From positions 1 through 64,000 of the forward strand of contig JAJZGF010000008.1 in NCBI GenBank assembly GCA_021805025.1: a stretch of DNA of 64,000 nucleotides. Direction: 5' to 3'. Shown piece after piece: positions 44,927 through 54,081 of this stretch. How positions within the stretch are numbered: the stretch's first letter is position 1; each line of letters begins with the position of its first letter. The notes under the pieces were generated by a model. That model was not told the origin of the DNA and searched no databases. It saw only the letters and a program-made list of their open reading frames with translations. Position numbers and translations under genes: made by a program. This DNA comes from Acidobacteriota bacterium. Its GTDB lineage: Bacteria; Acidobacteriota; Terriglobia; Terriglobales; Acidobacteriaceae.

Positions 44927-46453
44927 CTATTGCAGGATGGGAATGTTGGCGATGCGTTGCTGCCACTCGGCGGGGCCGGTCTGGTGGACGCTGGTGCCTT
45001 TGGAGTCGACCGCGACGGTGACGGGCATATCTTTGACATCGAACTCGTAGATGCCTTCCATGCCGAGATCCTGAAATGCGAGCTGGCGTGCGCCGATGAT
45101 GGCTTTCGAGACGAGATATGCCGCACCGCCAACGGCCATGAGGTAGACTGCGCCGAACTCCTTGATGGCCTCAATGGCTACGGGGCCGCGCTCGGCTTTA
45201 CCCACCATGCCGAGGAGGCCGGTCTCGGCGAGCATCTGGCGAGTGAACTTGTCCATGCGGGTGGCGGTGGTGGGGCCGGCGGGACCGATGACCTCTTCGC
45301 GGACGGGATCGACGGGGCCAACGTAATAGATGAAGCGGCCGCGGAAGTCGACGGGAAGTTTTTCGCCGCGGTTAAGCATGTCGGTCATGCGCTTGTGCGC
45401 TGCATCGCGGCCGGTAAGGAGCTTGCCGGTGAGCAGCAGAACTTCGCCGGGCTTCCAGGTGGCGGCTTCATCGCGGGTGACGGTGTCGAGGTTGACGCGG
45501 CGCGCGCCGGAAACGTCATAGGTGAGTTTGGGCCAGTCCTGCAGATTCGGCGGATCAAGGTAGACGGGGCCGGAGCCGTCGAGCACGATGTGCGCGTGGC
45601 GCGTGGCGGCGCAGTTGGGAATCATGGCGACGGGCAGGTTGGCGGCGTGCGCAGGGGTGTCCAGCACCTTTACGTCCAGCACGGTGGTTAGTCCGCCGAG
45701 GCCTTGTGCGCCGATGCCGAGCCGGTTGACCTTGTCGTAGAGCTCGATGCGGAGCTTTTCTGCGGTGGTTTGGGGGCCGCGCGCGATGAGGTCCTGGATG
45801 TCGATGGGGTCCATCAGCGATTGTTTGGCGAGCAGCATGGCCTTTTCCGCTGTGCCGCCGATGCCGATGCCGAGCATTCCGGGCGGGCACCAGCCGGCGC
45901 CCATGGTGGGCACTGTCTTGAGCACCCACTCGACAATGGAGTCCGACGGATTGAGCATAGCGAATTTGCTTTTTGCTTCAGAGCCGCCGCCCTTGGCCGC
46001 GACGGTGACATCCACGTTGTTGCCGCGCACGAGTTCGACATTGACGACGGCGGGGGTGTTGTCTTTGGTGTTGATGCGCTTGCCGGCCGGGTCGGCCTGG
46101 AGCGACAGGCGCAGCTTGTTGTCGGGGTCGAGATAGGCGCGGCGCACACCTGCATCGACCATCTCCTGGAGATCGAGTTGCTTCTCGCCGGGACCGGTCT
46201 CGAAGCGAACGTTCATGCCGACTTTGACGAAGGCGTTGACGATGCCGGTGTCCTGGCAGATCGGGCGATGGCCCTCGGCGCACATGCGGCTGTTGATGAG
46301 GATCTGCGCGATGGCGTCTTTGGCGGCGGGCGACTGCTCGCGCTCGTAGGCCCTGGCGAGGCTGGTGATGTAGTCGACGGGATGATAGTAGCTGATGTAT
46401 TGCAAGGCGCCGGCGACGCTGGCGATGAAGTCTTCCTGCAGGATGACGGTCAT
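44927..46453 (-). CDS. fumA: Class I (iron-sulphur) fumarate hydratase
   Basis: 508 residues, containing both the alpha part (about 1-280) and beta part (about 300-508) fused as in FumA/FumB. Interconverts fumarate and malate in the TCA cycle. Cluster cysteines are in RPICQDTG, GAGWCPPGML and IPNCAATRHAH. GGGSEAKSKFAML, TGIVNAFVKVGM and GPAGPTTATRMDKF are family blocks. The oxygen-sensitive class I form is notable next to katG a few kilobases away but common in soil bacteria. GAGGGA precedes the ATG. Confidence 0.94.
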   Translation of the reverse strand: MTVILQEDFIASVAGALQYISYYHPVDYITSLARAYEREQSPAAKDAIAQILINSRMCAEGHRPICQDTGIVNAFVKVGMNVRFETGPGEKQLDLQEMVDAGVRRAYLDPDNKLRLSLQADPAGKRINTKDNTPAVVNVELVRGNNVDVTVAAKGGGSEAKSKFAMLNPSDSIVEWVLKTVPTMGAGWCPPGMLGIGIGGTAEKAMLLAKQSLMDPIDIQDLIARGPQTTAEKLRIELYDKVNRLGIGAQGLGGLTTVLDVKVLDTPAHAANLPVAMIPNCAATRHAHIVLDGSGPVYLDPPNLQDWPKLTYDVSGARRVNLDTVTRDEAATWKPGEVLLLTGKLLTGRDAAHKRMTDMLNRGEKLPVDFRGRFIYYVGPVDPVREEVIGPAGPTTATRMDKFTRQMLAETGLLGMVGKAERGPVAIEAIKEFGAVYLMAVGGAAYLVSKAIIGARQLAFQDLGMEGIYEFDVKDMPVTVAVDSKGTSVHQTGPAEWQQRIANIPILQ

Positions 46454-46614
46454 GGAGATTCCCTCGAAATTCGTGCAATTCTAGGGTAATCGATGCGAGG
46501 CGGGGTCGTCCGACGCGAGTGTCAATTCTGGATGTCAATCAAGGCGCGGAGTGTATTTCGCACGACGCCAGGCGGGATTTCTCGACCAGCATCATGTGGG
46601 TGGAGAGATGCACT

Positions 46615-47571
46615 TTAAGAGGCATTCGAGATCAACCGCTCTGCGGTGCGTCGATCCGTGATGAGGACATTGATCCATTTTCCCTTGAGCGCAGCTATGA
46701 TGGCGGGGACCTTGGCATCGCCGCCGGCGATTCCGACCACGCGAGGAGCGGACTTCAGCGTGGTGAGATCGATGCCGATGACGCGCTTCATGAGAGGGGA
46801 CTGGATCTGGCGGCCTTGCTTATCAATGAACTGAAAACAAATGTCACCGACCGCGCCGGAACGACGCAACTGGCGTCTCTCTTCTACGGAGAAGATGTTT
46901 CCGCTGCTTGCGAGTAGTGAGGATGGCTCGAGCGATCCAATGCCAACCAGAGCAAGATCAAGTTTCCCAAAAAGTTTTGCGGCCTCTTCCACGGCGGCAT
47001 CTTTTACCAGTACAGCCCTGGCCTGGGCAGAGCCGACAACCCCAGGGGCCTGCAACAGGACCGGCGATGCGCCGATCAAGCCTGCCATGCGCTGCGCCAA
47101 CAGCATGGCCTGGTATTGGGTGCTGGCATTGCCCACGCCACCCAGAATCTGCACGACCTTTCCCCCGATGCCGGCGGTACTCGGATGCATGGCATCGACC
47201 ATGGAGAAAAGCGAGCGGCTCCATGATGAGATACCGAGGACCATCTCCGGTTTGATCGTTGTTTCCACATAGAAGGCGGATGCAGCGCCGAGATCGCGCA
47301 CCACGCGCTCTTCCTCGCCATCCGAGTCGATCACTACGGCTTCCTTCAATTGGAAGCGGCTTTCCAGCGCGTCTTCCAAGTCAGGGAAGAAGCCGGCAGG
47401 CGTAGCAACGCTGATGCGGACGATGTTCGCTTCCCGTGCACGTTTGAGCATACGGGATACTTTCGACTGGTGAATGTTGAGTCGTTCCGTAATCTCCTGC
47501 TGACGAATGCCCTGGTCGTAGTACATGCGCGCGACCTTGGCCATCAAGCGGATCTCGTCCAGACGTGACAT
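46615..47571 (-). CDS. SorC-family sugar-responsive transcriptional regulator
   Basis: 318 residues. The N-terminal helix-turn-helix (about 10-55) reads AKVARMYYDQGIRQQEITERL and HQSKVSRMLKRARE, typical of SorC/DeoR-like regulators. The C-terminal sugar-phosphate-binding domain resembles NagB (VLGISSWSRSLFSMVDAM, KVVQILGGVGN, LVGIGSLEPSS, VVGIAGGDAKVPAI). It is the last gene of the sugar operon, 9 bases after the isomerase-like gene, and presumably senses a phosphorylated intermediate and binds the operator array upstream of the transketolase genes. Confidence 0.9.
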   Translation of the reverse strand: MSRLDEIRLMAKVARMYYDQGIRQQEITERLNIHQSKVSRMLKRAREANIVRISVATPAGFFPDLEDALESRFQLKEAVVIDSDGEEERVVRDLGAASAFYVETTIKPEMVLGISSWSRSLFSMVDAMHPSTAGIGGKVVQILGGVGNASTQYQAMLLAQRMAGLIGASPVLLQAPGVVGSAQARAVLVKDAAVEEAAKLFGKLDLALVGIGSLEPSSLLASSGNIFSVEERRQLRRSGAVGDICFQFIDKQGRQIQSPLMKRVIGIDLTTLKSAPRVVGIAGGDAKVPAIIAALKGKWINVLITDRRTAERLISNAS

Positions 47572-47580
47572 AGAGCTAGC

Positions 47581-48996
47581 CTATCGTGAGGCGGGCACGT
47601 GGCGATACACGTCCCAACCGAGGTATTTGCCGAGGGCTTCGGAGGTCGGCGCGGCGCAGTGACTGGCGGTCATTGCGGCATGATGCTCAAAGCCATTGAG
47701 GCAGATGTACTGCATCAGCTCCTGCAACTGCGGAATCTGAACCACGGCGCGTGTGCCAAAAGTATTCAGCGCATCCTCGGTGAAGTCTCCGTCGCCGAAA
47801 TATGCGCGAATCCTGCCGGAGGCATCATCGGTGCTGACTCTGCCGAAGGTCATCGGACCTGCAGGCGTGCGACCCGCCAATGCACCGACAGTGTTTTCTT
47901 CACCCAGCATGGTGCCGAGAATGGGAGCGGTGCCGATGCGAATGTCGGGGAGGAAATCCTTGGCCCAGTTGCCGCAATGGAAGAGGACGCACTTGTCAGG
48001 TGCGCTGCCGTAGTTGTTGTTCCAGTCCACAAGCGCGCTTGGCCTGCCGCTGGCCAGTTGCAGCGCATACATGCTGACGACTCCGGCGATGTCGACTTCA
48101 CAGGCGGAAGGCATCATCTGCTCCGACATCATGCTCATCACCGTGCAAACATTCACGCCGAAGTTTTTTTGCATCGAACTCCAGCACTGGATCGCGGTCG
48201 CAGTCAATCCCAGAGAAGACATCCAATCGTCGATGACGAGGGCAAACTTTGCCATCTTGTTGAGCGACTCGATAGGAGCGGCAGAGCTGTCAGCATAGGC
48301 ACGAATCCGATCGACGCGCTGTTTGACTCCGGGGTCATTGTCGGCAATCTTGGAGGCGCTTCCAAAGATCTCTGATAGATCGATGGTGTTCACGGAGATT
48401 CCCGCGGCCTCAAGCAGCTTCTCGCTATATCGTGTCGTGTTGAAGGCATTGGGCCGCGCACCGACTGCGCCAATGCGCACGCGCCTCATGCCGCGCACCA
48501 CGCGACAGACGGCGAAGAAAGTCTTCAACTCATCCCGGAAGAGATCGGAGGACAACGACGTGGTGTGATTGCGTGTCAGGGAGAATTTATAGCCATACTG
48601 GCGCAGATTGTTGCAGACGGAGATTTTGCCGCAATAAGCATCGCGACGGCGCGCGAGCCTGAACTGGTCAAGGTCGTCGGGACATGCCTGCACAAGGATG
48701 GGTACGTTCAATTCAGAGAGGCGAATCGCATCGGCCACGCCCTTTTCATCGCCGAAATTGGGCAGGCACACGAGAATTCCGTCGATGCGCACACGATTGG
48801 TGCGGAAGAGCGTTCCGCATTTAGCGGCGTCAGACCAGGTTTCAACGGCGCCCAGTTTGGAATCGGCTTCCGACAGCCAGACCGGCTCTACGGAAAGATC
48901 TTTGAAGACGCTGATTAGATCGCGCCGCGCTTCAGAGATGAGCGCATCCGGAAAGAAATCTCGATTGCCGAGAATGACGCCGAGTGTGATGGACAT
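47581..48996 (-). CDS. L-fucose/L-arabinose isomerase-family sugar isomerase
   Basis: 471 residues. The fold and motifs (RIGAVGARPNAFNTTRYSEK, FGVNVCTVMSMMSEQ, MPSACEVDIAGVVSMYALQL, ALVDWNNNYG, LFHCGNWA) place it in the FucI/AraA superfamily of Mn-dependent aldose-ketose isomerases. The glutamate in ACEVD and the histidine in LFHCGNW resemble metal ligands of the family. It is too divergent to be FucI or AraA proper (usually 500-590). In this operon it would convert the imported aldose to a ketose for the FGGY kinase. GAGG lies 9 bases upstream; it starts 6 bases after the binding-protein gene. Confidence 0.82.
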   Translation of the reverse strand: MSITLGVILGNRDFFPDALISEARRDLISVFKDLSVEPVWLSEADSKLGAVETWSDAAKCGTLFRTNRVRIDGILVCLPNFGDEKGVADAIRLSELNVPILVQACPDDLDQFRLARRRDAYCGKISVCNNLRQYGYKFSLTRNHTTSLSSDLFRDELKTFFAVCRVVRGMRRVRIGAVGARPNAFNTTRYSEKLLEAAGISVNTIDLSEIFGSASKIADNDPGVKQRVDRIRAYADSSAAPIESLNKMAKFALVIDDWMSSLGLTATAIQCWSSMQKNFGVNVCTVMSMMSEQMMPSACEVDIAGVVSMYALQLASGRPSALVDWNNNYGSAPDKCVLFHCGNWAKDFLPDIRIGTAPILGTMLGEENTVGALAGRTPAGPMTFGRVSTDDASGRIRAYFGDGDFTEDALNTFGTRAVVQIPQLQELMQYICLNGFEHHAAMTASHCAAPTSEALGKYLGWDVYRHVPASR

Positions 48997-49002
48997 GTGG
49001 AT

Positions 49003-49956
49003 TTACCTCACCTTTTCAAAGTCTCGATAATCACTGGCATTTTGTTGTGTGACGAGATCGCAGGGAATGATCTGCCGCTCTGGTTTGCCTGTGCTGCCGG
49101 AATGGAGAAACCTATCCGCTTCATCAACAGCCATACGGGCGATGAGAACCGCGGGTTGCAGCGATGTGGCGCGCAGGGCTCCGGAGCGGATGGCCGCGAT
49201 GGCATCCGGGCTGCCGTCAAGGCCTGTGATGACCATGCCGCTCAAGGCGGAAGTCTTTACAGCAGCCGATGCGCCTAGGGCCATTGTGTCGTTGCCTGCG
49301 ATGATGCCGCGGAGATTTGCATGGGCCTGCAGCATGGTCTCTGTCTTTTGAAACGCCTCAGCCTGGGACCAATTGGCCGATTGGGCGGCCACGCGATGCA
49401 AGTTGGGTTGCAGGTCAAGAACGGCATGGAAGGCGCTGGTGCGTATCTGCGCGTTGGTATCGGATTCGCGGCCCAGCAACTCAGCGTAGTCGCCACCCTG
49501 GGAACCAATGGCGCGCGCAAACTCCTGGGCAACGATGCGTGCGCCCTGATCGTTGTCGGCGATGATCTGGGCTTTGGCAATGCCATCGGCTTCAATCTCC
49601 CGATCGATAAGAAAGCACGGAATGCCCGCCTGGGTAGCGCGGCGGACGGCTGCGATCGACGAATCTGCGCCGGCATTGTCGAGAACAATTGCCGCGGCAT
49701 TGGAGGCAATGGCAGCATCGATCAGGTTGTCCTGGCGATAGGCGTCATCCTCATGAGCATCGACGCGTACGCGATAGCCCAATGACTGAGCGCGCGCAGC
49801 GGCCGCGTCCGCTTCTGCTTTGAAGAAGGGGTTGTCTTGAGACGGCACAAGGATGACGATGAGCGGTCGCGACATTGCAGCGCGATGGCAGGCCGCAGAC
49901 GCGAGTAGCAGCAAGCAGGCTGCTGTCGCGGCCAGGATGCTCATGCGGTCTCGCAT
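49003..49956 (-). CDS. Sugar ABC transporter substrate-binding lipoprotein (RbsB-like)
   Basis: About 317 residues. MSILAATAACLLLLASAAC is a lipoprotein signal with lipobox ASAAC. Type I periplasmic-binding fold: VILVPSQDNPFFKAEADAA, VDAHEDDAYRQDNLIDAAI, AAIVLDNAGADSS, GIPCFLIDREIEADG, GIIAGNDTMALGA and VITGLDGSPDAI, as in RbsB-type pentose/hexose binders. AAGGAG lies 8 bases before the ATG, which overlaps the permease stop by one base (TGATG). Confidence 0.92.
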   Translation of the reverse strand: MRDRMSILAATAACLLLLASAACHRAAMSRPLIVILVPSQDNPFFKAEADAAAARAQSLGYRVRVDAHEDDAYRQDNLIDAAIASNAAAIVLDNAGADSSIAAVRRATQAGIPCFLIDREIEADGIAKAQIIADNDQGARIVAQEFARAIGSQGGDYAELLGRESDTNAQIRTSAFHAVLDLQPNLHRVAAQSANWSQAEAFQKTETMLQAHANLRGIIAGNDTMALGASAAVKTSALSGMVITGLDGSPDAIAAIRSGALRATSLQPAVLIARMAVDEADRFLHSGSTGKPERQIIPCDLVTQQNASDYRDFEKVR

Positions 49957-51038
49957 CACTGCGCTCCTTCTGCATCTGCGTCTTGCAGGTATGGTAGGAA
50001 TCGGGTCTGCAGCCGGGTCTGCAGTTGATCTACGGCGACGGCCAGCACGATGACTGTGCCTTTGATAATCATCTGCCAGAACTCCGAGACGCCAAGCATG
50101 ACAAGGCCATCGGAAAGTACGCCAATGACGAAGGCTCCGATGAGTGAACCGGGGATGGAACCGCGTCCACCCATGAGGGATGTACCGCCGAGAACCACTG
50201 CGGCGATGGCGTTGAGTTCGAAGCCTTCGCCGGTTGCGGGGTGAGCTGCCTCCAACTGCGAGGCGATGATCAGACCGACGATCGCAGCGCACAACGACGA
50301 TGCAAGATAGGTGAAGAGTTTTACGCGCGGCACACGTATGCCGGCAAGGCGCGCGGCTCTCTCATTACCTCCGATGGCGTAGATGTGACGGCCGAGAGGC
50401 GTCTTGACTGCAATCAACCAGGCAAGGGCAAACAGCGCAAGCATGATCCAGACCGGCAGCGAAAGTCCCATGAACGAGCTTCGACCCAGCAGGGGAAAGC
50501 CGGTATTGCCGCGCGCAGGCTGGCCTGCAAGATTTGGGAAGGTCTTTCCATCGGAGAGCAGCAGAGCTGCTCCGCGGGCAATGTAGAGGGTGCCGAGAGT
50601 AGCGATGAAGGGCGCAACACCGGCGTTTGCAACGAGCCATCCATTAAGAAGCCCCACGATGAGGCAGGCGGCAAACGCGAGGAGCATGGCTAGGAAGACG
50701 GGAGGATAGTGGAGCACGCCTGCAAGGACGATGCCCTGCGTCAGCACGTATCCCGCAACCATTCCGCCGAGGCCTGCGAGGGAGCCAACGGAAAGATCGA
50801 TGCCACCGGAAAGCACGACGAAGGTCATACCGATGGCCAGGATTGCTGAGATAGCCACATGCTTAGAGAGAATGGCGAGGTTATTGGCCGTAAAAAACGA
50901 TGGAGCGAGAGCGGAGAAGAGCACCACCAGGGCGACAAGCACGAAAACTGCGCGTGCGCGAAGGACAAACAGAAGTACCCGCACAGAGAACTTGGCCAGA
51001 CGGTGAGAGCGATGCTGTACGGCGGGGGCAGTGGTCAT
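49956..51038 (-). CDS. Sugar ABC transporter permease (RbsC-like)
   Basis: 360 residues with eight to ten hydrophobic helices. VVLSGGIDLSVGSLAGLGGMVA (in part) is the RbsC/AraH hallmark; ALAWLIAVKTPLGRHIYAIGGNERAARLAGI and AIAAVVLGGTSLMGGRGSI are the other conserved cytoplasmic loops. It forms the membrane channel with the ATPase encoded just upstream; starts overlap by 4 bases. Confidence 0.94.
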   Translation of the reverse strand: MTTAPAVQHRSHRLAKFSVRVLLFVLRARAVFVLVALVVLFSALAPSFFTANNLAILSKHVAISAILAIGMTFVVLSGGIDLSVGSLAGLGGMVAGYVLTQGIVLAGVLHYPPVFLAMLLAFAACLIVGLLNGWLVANAGVAPFIATLGTLYIARGAALLLSDGKTFPNLAGQPARGNTGFPLLGRSSFMGLSLPVWIMLALFALAWLIAVKTPLGRHIYAIGGNERAARLAGIRVPRVKLFTYLASSLCAAIVGLIIASQLEAAHPATGEGFELNAIAAVVLGGTSLMGGRGSIPGSLIGAFVIGVLSDGLVMLGVSEFWQMIIKGTVIVLAVAVDQLQTRLQTRFLPYLQDADAEGAQ

Positions 51039-52591
51039 GCGAGTGAAACTCCAGAGAGCGGCGGCCGGGTGTTGACGGTGGGACTGGCGGCGCCGAAGAG
51101 GGCCTCATCGGTGATCTCGGCGCGCGTCAACTCAGAGGCGATGCGGCCCTGGCAGAGGACCAGAACGCGGTCTGCGAGGGTACGTGTCTCTTCAATTTCA
51201 GAGGATGTGAAGAGAACGCCAATGCCCTGATCGGCGAGCCGGCGCAGGATGGAATATATCTCCGCCTTGGCGCTTACGTCCACGCCACGGGTTGGTTCGT
51301 CGAGCAAGATCAAGGCCGGGTTGCGCATCAGGCATCGTGCGATGAGAACCTTTTGCTGATTGCCGCCGGAGAGCGATGTTACGGGCAATTCCAAATCTGT
51401 AGCAACAATGTTGAGTTCCATTGCTAGTTTTCGGACACGGGCTAACTGCTGAGCGCGCGAGAGCAATACTCCCCGCATGGCGCTGATGGTGATGTTTTCA
51501 AAGATCGACATATCGGGGATAAGGCCATCCCGCTGGCGATCTTCCGGCACGAGAACGATGCCGTGCTTTCCAGCGTTGGAGACAGTGGAGAGATGAGCCT
51601 GCACGCCGTTGAGAACGACGCTTCCGGCAAGCAATCGCCGGGCGCCCGCGAGAGACTCAAGCAATTCGGTTCGACCCGCGCCGAGCAATCCGTAGATGCC
51701 AAGAATCTCTCCGCGACGCAGCGTGAAGCTCACATCGTGCAACGCGGCCTGTGCGGCCTCATCCGCGCTGGAGGCTGCAAGCGTAAATCCGCGCGCGGTG
51801 AGGAGAGGGGGCGCATGGGCGAGAGAGGGCCGATCCGCAGGCGTCTCACTTATCGTTCGGCCCGACATACTTTCCACGATCCAATGCCGGGAAACCTCGG
51901 CGCGCGGGGCGTGGCCTACGATGCGGCCGGAACGAAGAACTGTGAACCAATCGCCGAGATGGAGCAACTCGTGAAGCCGGTGGGAGATATAGATGATTGT
52001 GACGCCGGAGCATTTGAGATCCGCGATGACCTGAAAAAGGGAGTCGGTCTCAGTGGAGGAGAGCGCCGACGTGGGCTCGTCCAAGATGAGAACCCTTGCG
52101 CCCTGATCCAGAGCGCGGGCGATCTCAACGATCTGGCGGCAACCCAGCGAGAGTTGTGCTGTCTTCACGCGGACTTGCATTGGCTTGCGCAGGCTCGCAA
52201 GTGCCTTTGTGGATCGAAGGTCCTCTGCTGGGCGGTTGAGCAGGACTGCGGCCCTCACCGGCTCGCGACCGGCGAAGATGTTCTCGCTGATGTCGAGATT
52301 GGGAAGCACGGAGAGCTCCTGGTGGACGATGGATATTCCCTGTGCTGCTGCTTCACGGGGCGAGCGTAGGCGGATGGGTGTGCCTTCGAGCAGAATCTCT
52401 CCGGAGTCGGCAGTTTCCACTCCCGCAAGAATGCGCATCAGGGTTGACTTGCCGGCGCCATTCTCACCAATGAGTACGTTGACCTGGTGGCGATGCACAC
52501 GCAGGGCAACGCCGTCGAGCGCGAGTGTGCCCGGATAGCGCTTTGTGATGTCTCGCGCTTCAAGAACGATTTCATCCGCGGTTTCGCTCAT
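51035..52591 (-). CDS. Sugar ABC transporter ATP-binding protein (RbsA-like, double domain)
   Basis: 518 residues with two ATPase domains in tandem. First: Walker A GENGAGKSTLMRI, signature-like LSLGCRQIVEIARAL, Walker B VLILDEPTSAL. Second: degenerate Walker A GLLGAGRTELLESL, signature LSGGNQQKVLIARCL, LILLDEPTRGVDV. This is the RbsA/AraG/MglA carbohydrate class. It overlaps both neighbours by 4 bases. Confidence 0.95.
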   Translation of the reverse strand: MSETADEIVLEARDITKRYPGTLALDGVALRVHRHQVNVLIGENGAGKSTLMRILAGVETADSGEILLEGTPIRLRSPREAAAQGISIVHQELSVLPNLDISENIFAGREPVRAAVLLNRPAEDLRSTKALASLRKPMQVRVKTAQLSLGCRQIVEIARALDQGARVLILDEPTSALSSTETDSLFQVIADLKCSGVTIIYISHRLHELLHLGDWFTVLRSGRIVGHAPRAEVSRHWIVESMSGRTISETPADRPSLAHAPPLLTARGFTLAASSADEAAQAALHDVSFTLRRGEILGIYGLLGAGRTELLESLAGARRLLAGSVVLNGVQAHLSTVSNAGKHGIVLVPEDRQRDGLIPDMSIFENITISAMRGVLLSRAQQLARVRKLAMELNIVATDLELPVTSLSGGNQQKVLIARCLMRNPALILLDEPTRGVDVSAKAEIYSILRRLADQGIGVLFTSSEIEETRTLADRVLVLCQGRIASELTRAEITDEALFGAASPTVNTRPPLSGVSLA

Positions 52592-54081
52592 GCTTCGGCC
52601 CCAGGATGCAGGCGCGCACGCAGGACTGCGACTTTCCAGGCGCCGTAATGGCGCTTGCGATCCGGCAAATCCATGGCCGGCGTGAACTGGTCTGAAGTGC
52701 GGGGCAGAGCGGCGATCTCTGCCAGGTCATGCCACCATCCCAGTGCCAGGCCTGCTAGCCAGGACGCTCCTGTTGCCGAGAGTTCTTCATTCACGGAGCG
52801 CAAGACCGGGAGTCCGAGAATGTCTGCCTGGAACTGCATGAGTGTGCTGTTGCGTGTGGCTCCGCCGTCGGCGTGCAGCGCGGTGAAGACAGAATTGCTC
52901 GCCTCTTCCATGGCGAAGAATACATCCGCCACCTGGTAGGCAATGGCGTCGACTGCGGCGCGCGCAAGATGAGCCGATGTATGCGATCGGCCCAGGCCGG
53001 TAATCGTTCCGCGTGCCGATGCGTCCCAGTGCGGGGCGCCGAGGCCGACCATAGCAGGCACGAAGCAGACGCCATCCGCATCGGGGACCGTTTCGGCAAG
53101 GGAAGCAGCCTGCTGCGCAGGATCGGCAAAGTGAAGAAACTCGCCGACCCATTGCACCGCTGAGCCGGTCATGGCGATGTTCCCCTCAAGAGCGAATTGT
53201 GTCTTGTCTGCGATCGACCAGGCAATGGTTCGCGCCAGAACGGGTGTGTCGGCGGCCAACGACGGCGTGAGCGCCATCAGGGACGAGCCCGTACCGTAGG
53301 TTGCCTTGACCGCGCCTGGGGTGTATTGTCCATGGCCGAACATGGCAGCGTGCGAGTCGCCAATCGCGGCGAGTATGGGCACGCCTTCAAGGTCAGGGAT
53401 GCCGAAGCAAATTCCGAAAGAACCGGACGAGGAGCGCAGATCCGGCATCGCGGAAAGAGGGATGCCGAAAAGTCGGAGCAATTCGGCGTCCCATATCAGG
53501 TTCTCAAGATGGAGCAGACCGGTGCGCGATGCATTGGAGAGATCTGTGGCGTGGACCTGGCCGCCTGTGAGGCGATGAATCAACCAACTGTCCACGGTTC
53601 CAAGACGCAGCGCTTCGTCCCGTGCGAGGGAATGAGCCTGAGCGTTGTTTTCGAGCAGCCATGCCCACTTTCCAGCACTCATAAGAGTCGCCAGGGGAAG
53701 GCCTGTCTTCGCGCGTATCGCCTCGGTGTGCGCAAGCATTCGCCGGCAAATCTCCGCTGAGCGCGCGCATTGCCAACTGATGGCATGCGCAACGGGAGCG
53801 CCGGTGCGCGCATTCCATGCTGTCGCGGTCTCGCGTTGATTAGAGATTGCGAGCGCATCAATGGAGCGCGCACACTGCGCGGCATACCGAGTGGACTCAG
53901 CAATCACGGCGAGCACTGAATCCCACAATTGAGCAGGATCTTGTTCCACATGGCCGAGCGCGGAGTGAATCAAGGCAACGGGCGCGGATGCGCGAAAGAC
54001 GGGCGCTCCTGAGCGGTCTACCAGAAGGGCCTTGGTGTTCGTCGTACCCTGATCGATGGCCAGGATCAATCCGGAAGGCAT
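52588..54081 (-). CDS. FGGY-family carbohydrate kinase
   Basis: 497 residues. The ATPase fold opens AIDQGTTNTKALLVD (phosphate 1), SNQRETATAWN follows, and GDSHAAMFGHG carries the catalytic aspartate region; ALHADGGATRNSTLMQFQAD is the adenosine/phosphate 2 block. It resembles glycerol kinase and xylulokinase most, but with its isomerase and split transketolase neighbours a ketopentose, such as D-apulose, is the more likely substrate. It abuts the transketolase C-half gene directly and overlaps the ATPase gene by 4 bases. Confidence 0.9.
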   Translation of the reverse strand: MPSGLILAIDQGTTNTKALLVDRSGAPVFRASAPVALIHSALGHVEQDPAQLWDSVLAVIAESTRYAAQCARSIDALAISNQRETATAWNARTGAPVAHAISWQCARSAEICRRMLAHTEAIRAKTGLPLATLMSAGKWAWLLENNAQAHSLARDEALRLGTVDSWLIHRLTGGQVHATDLSNASRTGLLHLENLIWDAELLRLFGIPLSAMPDLRSSSGSFGICFGIPDLEGVPILAAIGDSHAAMFGHGQYTPGAVKATYGTGSSLMALTPSLAADTPVLARTIAWSIADKTQFALEGNIAMTGSAVQWVGEFLHFADPAQQAASLAETVPDADGVCFVPAMVGLGAPHWDASARGTITGLGRSHTSAHLARAAVDAIAYQVADVFFAMEEASNSVFTALHADGGATRNSTLMQFQADILGLPVLRSVNEELSATGASWLAGLALGWWHDLAEIAALPRTSDQFTPAMDLPDRKRHYGAWKVAVLRARLHPGAEA

